This document shows positions 34,192 through 46,538 of a DNA stretch of 64,000 nucleotides, in pieces; the first letter of the stretch is position 1; each line of letters begins with the position of its first letter. The stretch is from Lottia gigantea (lineage: Eukaryota > Mollusca > Gastropoda > Lottiidae). A program made the translations under genes and the position numbers. The notes under the pieces were generated by a model. It was not told the origin of the DNA, did no database searches, and saw nothing but the letters and a program-made list of their open reading frames with translations. The stretch lies in assembly GCF_000327385.1 (NCBI RefSeq), contig NW_008709614.1:976814-1040813 (forward strand), read 5' to 3'.

Positions 34192-37100
34192 TTGGTTATT
34201 TGTGTTCAACCTGATAAGACCGTCGAGACCCATGTTGCTTTGCGTCATAATGCTCCGGAAGTAGACCGCCCAACTACTTAAAGATCCATTGCAGTGAAAA
34301 CTCCTCTGTCGGAGTAATATAATTTGTGTTTGCTTAAAAGCTGTGTTCATTTTAAAGTGACAAACTTTATAATCTTGAGCTAAACTGAATTTATCATTCA
34401 AAATGTCTAGCATTTCTAGTGCGTCATCGTTTACAAGGAAACTTAAAGCTGCAGAAGCTGCAAAAGTTGCATTACGTTACCATGATTTGGAACAGCAACA
34501 TCAAATTGATTTAGAATGTAAACGTGTTGAATTTGAGGAAATGAAGGGTGCTTTACAAAAATTAGACATTATGAAAAAATTAGATATTGCAGAAGCCAAA
34601 TTAAAAGCAATAGAAAAGGTAGAAATTCAAGACATGAACTCTTATAATGTTAGACCGAATTTCAGTGCCAGATGAATCTCTAGATCATAGTACAAAAGTG
34701 AACACTTATTTGAATTCAACTATTCCGCCTGTTCTTACACCACAAACTGTGATTTCTCCAGAAGTTAGAAGAAATGATTATACGTCATCTCCAGACCAAG
34801 CTGAGAGGAATTTGGATATGAATTACATTCCTGAACCTTTGTTAGAATCTAGACCCACAGTTGGAACAAACACTAACTACTCCAATTCATCTTTTCCGCC
34901 AATAGAAACACTGCTAGTCTTGATGTTTCTAAAAACTCAGTAACATTAGACACTGGTGATTTATGTAAGTTGATAGTGGAACAAGCAAACTTAAATAGAC
35001 TTCCCCCTCCAGAACCTACAGTATTTTCAGGAACTGCATTAGAATATCCTGCATGGAAAGCATCATTCCAAACTTTGATTGAAAACAAAAACATTTTGCC
35101 GGAACAGAGAATGTATTATTTACAGAAATATTTAAGTAGTCCTGCCAAGGCTTGTGTTCAAAACTTTTTCCTCTTTAACACTGAAGGTGCCTATAATGAT
35201 GCTAAAGCCTTACTTGAGGAGCGTTATGGTAATCAATTTACAATAGCATGTAGTCTGCGACAAAAACTGAAAGACACTTCTAAAATTAGTAATCGAGATA
35301 GCAAAGGACTTAGAAATTATGCTGATCTTTTAAGACAATGTGAATCAGCTATAAGTTCAATGAATTCATTAAACATTCTAAATGATAGTTTAGAAATAGA
35401 AGAACTTTTGGAAAAACTACCAGATTGGCTTTTTAATCGTTGGTCCAGAATTTCTTATGATTCTCAAAAACAAAGAAACTGTTATCCTTTCTTTTGTGAA
35501 TTTGTTAGATTTTTTACTAAAGAAGCTGATATTTTGTGTGATCCTGTTGCTATGTTTAGGAACTCTAAACGTGGTTCGAAATCCCACCGTGAACCTTACA
35601 AACACAAAAACTACAGTGGTAATAAGATATTCAACAAGGGAAACAACTCTGTTTCGTTCCAAACAGAAACCTCATCTGATAAATACGTTGTGTCGTGTAC
35701 TTATTGTAATAAATCTCATCATATTAGTGACTGTAACGAAATGAAGCAAAAGTCTTTAGAAGATCGTAAATCATATTTCTCTAAGAACAATTTATGTTTT
35801 GGTTGTTTGAATGTAGGACATAGATCACAAAACTGTCAAAAACGTCTAAATTGTAAAGAGTGTTCTAAGCCACATCCATCATTACTTCATGGTGACTTTA
35901 AGAAGAGATCAGAAACTGTTCCTAAATCCGTTACTTCACATACCAGTTATAGTGAAACGCAAACTGTAAAATCTAAAAGTTCGATGATTGTACCTGTTTA
36001 TTTATCTCATGATGAAGATCCTCAGAATGAACTATTAGTTTATGCTCTTGAAGACACTCAGTCAGATTCAACCTTTATTTTATCTAAGTCAGCCAAAAAA
36101 CCTGGTAAAATCCGAGTTGTGTTTGATTGTAATGCTCGTTATAGTGGCTCTTCGTTGAATGATTATTTACTTAAGGGTCCAGATTTAACTAATACATTAT
36201 TAGGTGTTTTATGTCGTTTTAGGAAAGAACCTGTAGCTTTTACATGTGATACTGAGAAAATGTTTTATCAATTTAAGGTTAATGAGTCCCATAGGAATTA
36301 TTTAAGATTTCTTTGGTGGGAGAATAATAATATTGATTCTAAATTGCTTGATTACCGTATGACTGTCCATTTATTTGATGCGGGATCGTCTCCTGGCTGT
36401 GCCAATTTCGGTTTAAAACAAGCTGCCACTGATTATGAAGAACAATTTGATGCTACTGTTAGTAATTTTCATTCGTGATAATTTTTATGTTGACGACGGA
36501 TTAAAATCTGTTAAAACCGAATCTGAGGCTATCAATCTTGTACGTAGTAGTAAAGAATTATTGTCACAATGTGGTATTAATTTACACAAATTTATTTCTA
36601 ACTCTACAGAAGTATTAAATTCTATCCCTGTAAATGATAGAGCCCAAGGTGTTCGTAATCTAGATTTATGTATTGAACAATTACCAATTGAACGTGTGTT
36701 AGGTGTTCATTGGCATGTGGATTTAGATAAGTTTAATTTTCATATAACTTTAAAGGATAAACCGTTGACTCGTCGTGGTATTTTATCTACAATTAGTTCT
36801 ATTTATGATCCGTTAGGATTTATTGCTCCATTTATTTTAATTGGTAAGAAGATTTTGCAAGAATTATGTCGAGAAAATACAGACTGGGATGGTATGTTAC
36901 CAGATCGTTTACGTCCTGACTGGGAACGTTGGAGAAATGATATTGTTAAGTTAGAATCTGTAGAATTAGATAGATGTTTGAAACCAAAAGATTTTGGAGA
37001 TATTAGTAATGTTGAATTGCATCATTTTTCAGATGCTAGTAGTACGGGTTACGGTCAATGTTCTTACATTCGTTTAGTTGATTGTAATAATTTAGTACAT

Positions 37101-39347
37101 TGTGCATTATTAATAGGAAAATCTAGAGTTATTCCTCTAAGAGCAATTACGATACCTAGATTAGAACTTTCGGCAGCTGTTGTGTATGTTAAAATTAGTC
37201 TATTTTTAGAGAAAGAACTTCATTATGAAATTGTTAAACACGTATTTTGGACTGATAGTACTGTAGTAATGGGTTATATTAGAAATGATGTTCGTAGGTT
37301 TCAAGTTTTTGTAGCCAATAGAATCCGAACTATTCGTGATTTTTCTGATCCAGATCAATGGAATTATGTAAAATCTAAGCAAAATCCAGCTGATATCGCA
37401 TCACGAGGTGCATTTGTTGATGAACTTGTCAATCAATCAAATTGGTTTTCTGGTCCAGACTTTCTTTGGTCAAATAATCCGATACATTCCGACAAAACTG
37501 TTTATGAACTCTCTTTAAATGATCCTGAACTTAAGAAAACTGTATCATTTGCTATTCAACAAGCTATGCCTATGTTTGAGTTCGATAGATTCAATAGATT
37601 TTCAAGTTGGTATAAATTAAAGCGTGCTTTTGCTAATTGTATTAGATTTAAGTGTATTTTAAGAAATAAGGTGTTAGCAAGAACAAATCCCAATATAGTT
37701 AAAATTAATAAGGCTATAAATGTTTCTGATTTAAGTGTAGCTGAGACTGAAATTATTAAGTGTGTTCAGTATGAAGTGTTTAAAACTGAAATTGACTATT
37801 TGACTAAGAATAAGAATTCTGCCGTTCCTCCTAAAAGATTCTTAAAGAAGTCTTCGTTTTTATTTCGTTTAGATCCATTTTTGAACTCTAGAGGATTACT
37901 ATGTGTTGGTGGTCGCTTGAGTAGTAATGATTTAGGACTTCCAGAAAACACCCAGTAATACTCCCAAGAAAACATCATATAACTTCTTTGATAATTCGTC
38001 ATTTTCATATATTGTCTGAACATCAAGGCAGAGGTATAACTACTAACATTTTAAAATCTAATGGCTATTGGATAATTAAATGTACATCCGCAGTTTATGA
38101 ATATATTAGTAAGTGTGTCAATTGTCGCAAGTATCGTGGTAATTTACAAGAACAGAAGATGGCTAATATTCCAGAAGGACGTCTTCAACCTTCTACTCCA
38201 TTTACTGTTTGCGGTGTAGATTGTTTCGGCCCTTTTATTGTTAAGGAAGGTCGGAAAGAACTTAAAAGATATGGATTATTATTTACTTGTATGTGTAGTC
38301 GTGCAGTACATATAGAAATCCTTCATTCTATGTCAACTGATTCGTTTATTAATGGCTTAAGACGATTTCTTGCTATTCGTGGTTCAATTCGTTCATTATA
38401 TTGTGATAATGGTTCTAATTTTGTAGGAGCCAAAGGTGAATTATTGGATAAGTTGAAGAATTTAGATCAGAACTCTATTCGTGAATATTTGTTACGTAAT
38501 AATTGTGATTATTTTGAATTTAAATTTAATGTACCACATGCTAGTCATATGGGTGGTATTTGGGAACGACAAATTCGTTCGGTCCGAAATGTGCTTATTT
38601 CTCTTTTGAGTCAGTGTGGAACCCAGCTTGATGATGAAACTTTGAATACATTTATGTTCGAGGCTGCTGCCATAGTTAATAGTAGACCTTTATCTGTAGA
38701 TAATTTAAATGATCCGAATTCGTTAAATCCTTTAACACCAAATCATCACTTAACGATGAAATCAAATATTGTATTTCCACCACCAGGTGACTTTGTAAAA
38801 GAAGATATCTATTCTAAAAAACGCTGGCGTCGTGTTCAGTATTTGTGTAATGTATTCTGGTCGAGAGGGAAATCTGAATATTTACAAAATTTACAATTGC
38901 GCCATAGAAATTGCGCAATTAGAAATATTAAAATTGGTGACATTGTTTTGCTTAGTGATGAAAATGTAGCTCGAAATCAATGGAACTTATGTCGTGTTGT
39001 TGAAACTTTTGATGGAAATGATCATCTTGTTCGTAAAGTAAAATTAGTTGTTGGTAATAGAAATTTGAATTCTAAAGGACAAGCTTTAGATAAGGTTACT
39101 TATTTAGATCGCCCTGTGCATAAGTTAATTTTAGTTGTCGAATCAGAAAATTAGCATTGAGATTTTTAGACCAGGGAAATCCCCACCAAGGGAGCCATTC
39201 GTTTAGTTTTATTTATAAGTAAAGATAAGAACTTATTTAGTTAAGTGTTTTAGTGTCTATAAATAACTCTTTTGCATTTTGTAACGTATGAATACACAAC
39301 TTCGCTTTTCGTTAAGGAAATTAAGAAGCATCTAATTTGGGGAGCCA

Positions 39348-39703
39348 TGTAGCTGCTGTAGTATCCACCGATTCGAAGTCAACATTCACAGTGTGAATAC
39401 GTGATTTTATTGCGATATCGAAGTATACATATTCGATTATTCCGTTTCCGGTTTTGATATTTTTCTTTAGTGCGCCAAAAGATTTGTTTGGGCTGCGAAA
39501 TTTGCGTAATTACAAAGGCTCATGGAGGTATCATTAGTTTATTAATTGTATATCTGTTTCGTTTTCGGTGTAACTTTGTGTATTCATTCGATAAGCTTAT
39601 TCAAAATGATTATTTTGTATTTTTCAGTTTTCACGGCTTATTCGTCCATAATAGTGTATTGCTTAGATTGGTTTATTGGAAGCCAGTATATTTATTGAAG
39701 TTT
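39348..39703 (+). repeat. BEL/Pao 3' LTR (outer end replaced)
   Basis: Matches 33748..34112 with two substitutions and a 9-bp length difference, then stops at TTATTGAAGTTT, where a Polinton fibre-gene fragment follows. No target duplication can therefore be tested. Confidence 0.85.
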
Positions 39704-40340
39704 GGACGAGTTTTAAAAGTATATAGTCTGATATTTGCTGTAAATCCATATTATTTAAATTCATACGTTTCTGTGTTATCACTATTAGTAGTAATATAAG
39801 CAAAACTCAAATTTTTTCCAAATGAAAGATTGAAATAATATGATTTATTTTGTTCCTTGAGATTCTTTTCTAATGCGGCTATATTTTTTTCCTGTTTTAA
39901 AACTTCATTATTAATAGTGGTTATCTGTTGTTGAATAACACTATCATCAATATTTTCTATCTGTTGTTGAATATAGGTTTTGATTTCGCTATCATCTATG
40001 TTTTGTATTCGTTGTTGAATATAGGTTTTGATTTCGCTATCATCTATGTTTTGTATTTGTTGTTTAATATTTGTTAGTTCTTTTTGTAATTCACTGTTAA
40101 GTTTAGTTTCCAGAGCATTTAATTCCTGTTGAAACGTATCTTCATTTTCATCTGGAATGTTATCTATCAATTGTTGAATGTCTAATTTTTGTTTTGCAAT
40201 CTTATCCTCTAATTAAGATATTAATGAAATTAAATTTTGTAACTCAGTTTTATTCGCTACGTTGACCAATTCTTTTTGAATAAAACTTATTATAATTTCA
40301 CTATATATAGTTCACTGCAGGTTTGGGTTTATCGTTTTTA
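39704..40340 (-). mobile_element. Polinton C fragment (fibre-like gene); fossil
   Basis: Minus-strand piece very similar to 24700..25260 of Polinton B, including the tandem IQNIDDSEIKTYIQ units of the fibre-like protein. A short match to the phospholipase region of Polinton B (GGTTTGGGTTTATCGTTTT near 40320) follows, so the copy is internally shortened. A separate, third Polinton remnant in the window. Confidence 0.7.
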
Positions 40341-40549
40341 GGATTTCGAGTCTGTATTTGCGGTTCGGATTGTTCGAACATGGGTTTTATTATTCTGTAT
40401 TGTAGCCATCGCTTCTGCATTGTAGGAATACTTTTGCATGTAGGCATCGTTTCAGTATCGTGAGCTCTATTCGAGTTGAGGTAAACCTGTTAGGCCAGTA
40501 CACCAGGGGCGCAGATCGCTTTTTCAATGCGGTGGGGACCAGTGGCGTA

Positions 40550-42390
40550 CGCAGGATTTATTCAAAGGGGTCGGACCGAAGGTGCGAATTCGATTGCAGA
40601 GTATAGCGGCATGAGAACGTTTCAGTTGAGCTGGTGACACCGTAACTTTATAGCTCTCATAAATATTATAGAAAGAGAGGCACCTTCTTGTATGTTATTG
40701 AATTTTCCAGTTATCCACGATAAAATCGCTACGTGAGCCCCTTCGTAACTGCGCGTCTGTTCCCAAAACGAACAAATGATCTTCCTGTCTCTCAACCATA
40801 AATTGTTGGAATTACGGCACTTTTTGATGCTCTCGGATACCAAATATGTGCCTATTTTACGTCCATTACAGACATTCTACTCAACCAAGCTTCACAATTA
40901 GTGGGGGGACACAGGATATCATTTTAGACGCCATAACTAAAATTTGACGCCATTTTTGAAAAGCCCATTATTAGTTTCCTATCTGCTGATGATACATTTA
41001 TTTAGTCTAAAATGAATATGATCAGTGTTGCAAACCGGTTTAGATAATATCAATGCAATTTGGCAGCCATCATGGATTTCGTGCACATTTTATGCTGTTC
41101 ACAGAACTGGATTTCGGTGCATTTTCATTTCTGGACAGAAGGAATCATATAAAGCAATTTGATTTGCATTCATCCTTATTTGGACTATACTACTAACCAA
41201 TGAGAGATGCAGCTATATATCCAGCCTCTTCTTCCACTGCAGTCTTTTGTTTTAGTGATCCCTCCAAAATTAACAATATTTCCCACTAAAATATCTTTCA
41301 ATATTTTAACCTCTTTCAACCAGAGGTTGAGCCTGGTTGAAGAAGGTTGCCTTGAGTGAACATCACAAGTAGGTTGCTAGTGGTTGGGGGTTGAAAGAAG
41401 TTGCAGATAAAAAGGTTGCCTGTGCAAACTCACCTTAAGGTTGAAGATTTAGTACTATTTGTCAAGTAAAGAGCAGAAACTAGTTACTCCGTTACTCTGA
41501 ACATAAATATTTCTCTCGTAATGGATTGCCCCGCCGAAAAAATTGCAAAAAAAAACGTCCGACCCATTAATCATATCACTGCACACTTAATCAAACACTG
41601 TGAGTGTAGAGTAAGGGTCTAGCCTGAGGTTGGAATCCACCTTTATTGAGCAAGTCGTAAATCAATATAATTTTCATTGTGCTCACAAAACGGAAAGACC
41701 TAGCAGTAGCACACATAATAATTTCGTCGGTATTAAGACAATAGCAATAGTTTCGTATTTAGGGGTAATAAGGCCAATACGAAGTAATAAGTTAATATCA
41801 ATAAAATAGAAGTAAGACCAAACCAAAACTGTTTTGGGACTAATATTATTGACCCAAAAAACACATGTTTCCGAAACAATCAAAGCAATTGCGGTATGAA
41901 TATTCAAGTATTTCCCCTACTTGATTGTCTAGATTGTTCTAAAACCAAAATATAAACTTCCTTATAAGGTGTGTCACGAATTTAATTCAACAATTAGTAT
42001 TTTTGAAGAATAAAGCAGTTCGGAGCTCTATGGAACTATGGAGAAATTTTTCAATTCGGGGTATGAATGAGGCAATTTTAAATTTAATAATGTTTAATTC
42101 TTTTGATCTGTGTTTTGCAAGCTAAATGAGCTTTACAGAATGTAAAGTGTATAATACTACACAGTTTACATACACGGGTGATTTAACTTCTATTCTGCTT
42201 ATTAACAATAGTGGTATTAAAGTTAATTTAATTTATTAATTGTTTTGGGTTTTTTTATTCGAAAAAGTGACAGTTCGATTCTCTAGGACATCTTAGTTGA
42301 ATATTTCACCTTCCTGCAATCGACCACTCCCCATTGCCCCTCCGAATATATCACTTGCCCCCTGAACAATTACGTCTGGCTACGGGCCTG
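40550..42390. mobile_element. Possible DNA transposon with CAGTGGCGTA-type ends
   Basis: Left end CAGTGGCGTACGCAGGATT followed by TTCAAAGGGG; the right end read in reverse gives CAGGCCCGTAGCCAGACG followed by TTCAGGGGG. The two ends look like diverged inverted repeats of one DNA-transposon family, with about 1.8 kb between. No transposase frame and no matching target duplication were seen. A similar end (CAGTGGCGTATTTAGACG) occurs at 42853. Confidence 0.35.
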
Positions 42391-43267
42391 ATTTCTCTCT
42401 CACTCTCTCTATTTCTTTCTGATTGATGATCATAACCAATGACCTAAACATATCTATGTTATGGTCAGTTAGTCTATTGTTATTTTCGGGGCCATAAATT
42501 TATACAACAATAATTCAAATTCCACAAAGTAATCAAATTAACGTAAAAATGTCACCAATATTCAAACACCATCGAATTTTATTATAAATATTTTTATTTT
42601 TCACATAATGAAACGTAGATGTTTTCAGACATTTTGTTGAAAGAAATTGATACGAAATCAGAAGCCATTGTTTCATCAGGCATATATAAATCCGAAACGA
42701 TCCCATACAATTATTTTCAACCTGAAACACAATTTAGACTCTTACCAATGTACCTAACAAATCCAAGATTCATCAAAATCATTTGAAAACTCTAAATTCT
42801 ATTTCTGGCTGACAAGGTGTGATTATAGGTATCTTAACATTTCAGAGGAACCCAGTGGCGTATTTAGACGATAATTATTGGGCAATTTTAGTTCATGAGA
42901 TGAAAGATGATAAAAAATTTGCATAAGGTGTTGCCTGCTATCAAATTCATGAGGTTGAAAAGCAAAATTATTTACTTTACTATTTATTTTATCGATGTTG
43001 ATCTTAAGAAACTTCGCACAGTAGCCTATTTATTTACATCCACTAACGACGATATACATGAAGTTTACATCCAATACATATAAAACAATCTGAAGGGCAA
43101 CAGGACCATGACAGAGGAGAAAATTTAAATGATACTAACAGGGTGGGAATGTACTTGCACGGAACGAGTTTTTGCTCAAAAGTTTTGTCCGAAAAGTGAA
43201 CCCCGTTCTGCAGCAGTCTAAAAACAGAGGAATTCTCATCTGCAAATCAGTCCATTATAAATTCTAT
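42391..43267. other. Intergenic, no supported gene
   Basis: A CT-rich patch at 42391..42420, then AT-rich DNA. One isolated transposon-like end at 42853 (CAGTGGCGTA). No gene recognised. Confidence 0.4.
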
Positions 43268-43470
43268 TAAAGGGACAGATTTGGTATTTTGGGGGTTTGA
43301 TTTTAGTTGTAATATATGTAAATTGTTTTCAAAAGTACTAAATATTTCCATAAAAACGCATATTCCCTTTACAAATTATTCAAACTAGGAATTTTACTCA
43401 ATATTTTGTATTGTGTATAAGTTTCAAAACCATTCTGACTAATTGTTAAGAACTATGAATAAGCGTGGGT
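43268..43470 (+). repeat. Dispersed repeat, TTAAAGGGACAG family
   Basis: Starts TTAAAGGGACAGATTTGG with TTTTGGGGGTTTGATTTTAG and TTTTCAAAAGTACTAAA, matching the left part of the element at 3130..3463 over about 170 bp. The right end of the element was not found here. Confidence 0.5.
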
Positions 43471-43847
43471 ATATTTCGGACTATGTGTAGGAAAAACCGG
43501 TTTATTACACAATGCTAAAAACAAGGTTATAAAAGAAAAACCCTATATATGTAAACTGAGTGTATTGGCTAACGAGGAGAACGCTGTGTAGATAAAAGTG
43601 TCAAAAAGGTATGTAAAGTTTTATTCGCTCGATAAAAGCTGAATTTTGAACCCAGATGTATGTATCTTTTAGGGAAAGAAACGGGTTACAGAACGCACTA
43701 TGCACCACTTGTATATTTAATATTAATGATAATTTAAAAATTTTCTTATTCTGGTCTATTCATATCATTTGCAATAACATGTACAAAAGCGTTATCATTT
43801 TGAACCAAAAGGGTTTGTAAGGAGGTGTTCTCAAATTTTTATGTATA

Positions 43848-44085
43848 TCAGGGACACTGACAGCATCAATTTGCACCATTCCAATTTTCAATCAGACGTC
43901 TGTGGTTGCCGCAATTTCACAAAGAATAAGTGTATGTCACTAATCTGTTTTAATCTAATTTACTTTATCACATAAGATGATTAGTGACGTCATCAAACGC
44001 TTAGTTTTAGAGGAATTGCAGGAACCACAGTCGTCTGATTGAAAATGTGAATGGTACAAATTGATGCTATCAGTGCCATTTAGCT
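43848..44085. mobile_element. MITE with about 55-bp inverted ends
   Basis: The block from GGGACACTGACAGCATCAAT through CAATCAGACGTCTGTGGTT at the left is repeated in reverse complement at the right (ACCACAGTCGTCTGATTG through TTGATGCTATCAGTGCC) with a few differences. The middle is about 120 bp and non-coding. A diverged relative lies at 31957..32150. Confidence 0.7.
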
Positions 44086-46534
44086 TATTACTAATATACA
44101 TTTTAGCTTACATGTTCAAACCTCTGTTTTCACTTTTTTTTAAACAATTTGTCAATGCTAAGGGCAACAACTCAAAAACAATTAATCAAATTGGAGCGAC
44201 AAACATCTTATATAAGAATTTGCAGTCGAAACTTGATTGATAAATTGACATTGTGGTTTCTAACATCAAATCAATTTTGATACATCAATTTTTTCGTAAG
44301 TGAAGTATTTCTTAAAGCAAAAATCCAGACAAATTCTTATCTTTTTGTGAAATGGGGCCAAGCTCAACACCAGGAGTGCAGTAGCATCTCTCTCTCACAC
44401 TTCAAAGCTATTGTAGATAACAGTTAAGTTAAATTAAATTAATAGCGTAAAGCAAAGAAAGATGCTTGCTGTGTATCATTCGTGGTAGGCCTATATTTCA
44501 CCAATCCGTATAGAAATACAACATCCGGTGAAAATTGAAATCTGTTACAATTGCAATCCTTCTGCCAGTTGTTACGACAAACTTAAATTAAATTTCTACT
44601 ACTCGATTAAAATATCCTGAATTAACCACAACAACAGGATGTCATGACGTCCAAATATCCTATACTTACGTTAATAGAACAACACAAATATTAGATTGAT
44701 CATGCATATACACGTAATAAGAATTGATAACACCAATGGAAGATGCTGTATATATGAATCATAGAGCTATCCTCTTTGGGTTCATCTTCACAACGTCAAG
44801 CTATTACGAACATAAATCTAGGTCTATTCTGAAAATAAGACGAAGTTCGTAAAAGCAAGATCGTTACTATTTGCAATATTGTTTCCGAGCTTTGTCTTAA
44901 TTCATATACAGGTCCATTATTTCTTCTGTAAGTATATTGTGCTTTAATCTACTATTCATGCTAATCGGACTCACTTACTGTAAACATTTATTAAGAAAAT
45001 TGTGGTTGTTTGTTGTAGGTTAATTCATTTCAAATGAAGAAATGTTGTATTCATAACGAGTAAATATGACAATGTCCCTTAGAGAATCTTGACACTTTTA
45101 ATATTTTCTTTAAAGATGATGTGCCGGATAGATTTACTAAAACTAAAACTAAAAATAGTAATATATATTAATAAAATTCTATTTGCTCTAGTTTTTTCAC
45201 GTGATTGAACGGGTTAACCTGATTATTAGAATCTTTGCGATCGAAGGAGATGGCATAGAGAAAGTGCCGCATTGTCCGGATTAAAGATTGTTCACATTAA
45301 AACCTTTTGACAGTTCGAAATCGGGAAGCAAATATCTCTCCTTGCACAATCTATGTGAAGTTTCCTAACTCCATATAACCTCATTTTAATTTGAGGTCTG
45401 TCCATCATTATCACATGTATCGGGGATAGATCCTTTAAGTTCCTTTTATCTTATTCGTCATTTCAAAACCTCTATGAACACAATCAGAAAAAGGGCTTTA
45501 TTTGTAATGTTTATACTTAGGTCGCAGCTAACATACTTGACTATAGAAAGACGATATCGCTAAATGCACTTATTATCATTCAAAATACTTCGTTGAGATT
45601 TTATAAAAAAAAAAAAGATTTATGACCTTGGCCTGATTTCAATATGTAGGTCGAAAAGCTCGATCCCTTCACAATATGCTCACTGAACCACAAGATAAAT
45701 TTTATCATACATTGTGTTACTTTTTTTATAATTGAACGCGACATCAAATCTAATATACTTGAATAAGTCTTTATAAAACGTAAAAAAATTACTAAAATTA
45801 CTGTCGACCTAAGTGGGACAGTATTCACTGATTTCAAATATAAAAAATCACTGCAAATAAGGGGTAGTGATAAAAAAAAATGTATGTTAGAGGGACATAT
45901 GTGCCGTTTTTTTGACAAATCATACCTTAGTCTCAGAAACTAAGTAATTTTAAATGGCATATATAGAAATGATATCTACAGAAATAGGAAAGAAATTATA
46001 TTAACGTATTTTTGAAGGTATTATGTTATTTTTGTACATTCCTCGTACTTCTGAAGACAATTTTCATATATTCAAGACTCAAATTAACCACCAAAAATGG
46101 CGCATCTGTAAATTTGTGAAAAATCAGTCTATTACTTGAATTCGAAAGAATTGGGTGTTAAGAAACTAACAAGATGAAAGCTTACATTCTCCAATGCCAT
46201 CATCACAGATTAAAACTGTAATATTGTTGATATTACGTCTATTTTGACAGCAGTATTTACGTAGAAACAAAGAAAAACTCCAGCACAAGAATTGTAACTA
46301 AAATTCGAAGCTTCCACATAAGGATCCCAAATGGAAACAACGATTATAGTCAGATAAGGCCACCAAGCTGTGTCTTAGTAACTTAACGACTCTATTTCTA
46401 GATCTGTGTAATCTTATACAATATGACATGGTTAAAGTGGGATTATTCAATTTGAAATTTCAGTGGAGAAGCATATTATCTTCAAGTGGTCAATCTATCT
46501 GTTTGTTAGTTAATCAATTATTTTCTTATTGTAG
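44086..46534. other. Intergenic / upstream region of the second oxidase gene
   Basis: No gene supported. Contains an inverted copy of the 3130-type repeat at about 45900..46110 (TCTTCAGAAGTACGAGG read on the minus strand). The stretch ends in a pyrimidine tract and AG at 46533..46534, probably the end of a 5' UTR intron of the second oxidase gene. Confidence 0.4.
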
Positions 46535-46538
46535 AACA

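Larger units (their letters stand above)
33748..39703 (+). mobile_element. BEL/Pao LTR retrotransposon; young but broken
   Basis: About 6 kb. The 5' LTR is 33748..34191 and the 3' LTR starts at 39348. Over the shared LTR part I count by eye two base differences plus one 9-bp length difference, so the insertion is young. Parts in order: gag region from 34403 with CCHC-type zinc knuckles near 35700..35880 (CNKSHHISDC and CFGCLNVGHRSQNC), aspartic protease-like DTQSDSTF near 36055, reverse transcriptase from 36100, RNase H around 37020..37280 (HHFSDASSTGYGQ, WTDSTVV), integrase from 37990 (zinc-binding, then a core with SLYCDNGSNF and WERQIRSVR), and a C-terminal domain typical of BEL/Pao. A few breaks. 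The 3' LTR is incomplete at its outer end, where Polinton-derived sequence starts. Confidence 0.9.

Noticed and set aside
45601-45918. 105-codon minus-strand frame
   Set aside because: AT-rich, no motif; overlaps an inverted dispersed repeat.
46428-46538. Upstream in-frame ATG of the second oxidase gene
   Set aside because: A pyrimidine tract and TTATTGTAG acceptor precede 46535, and the residues before Met at 46539 do not resemble the paralogue.
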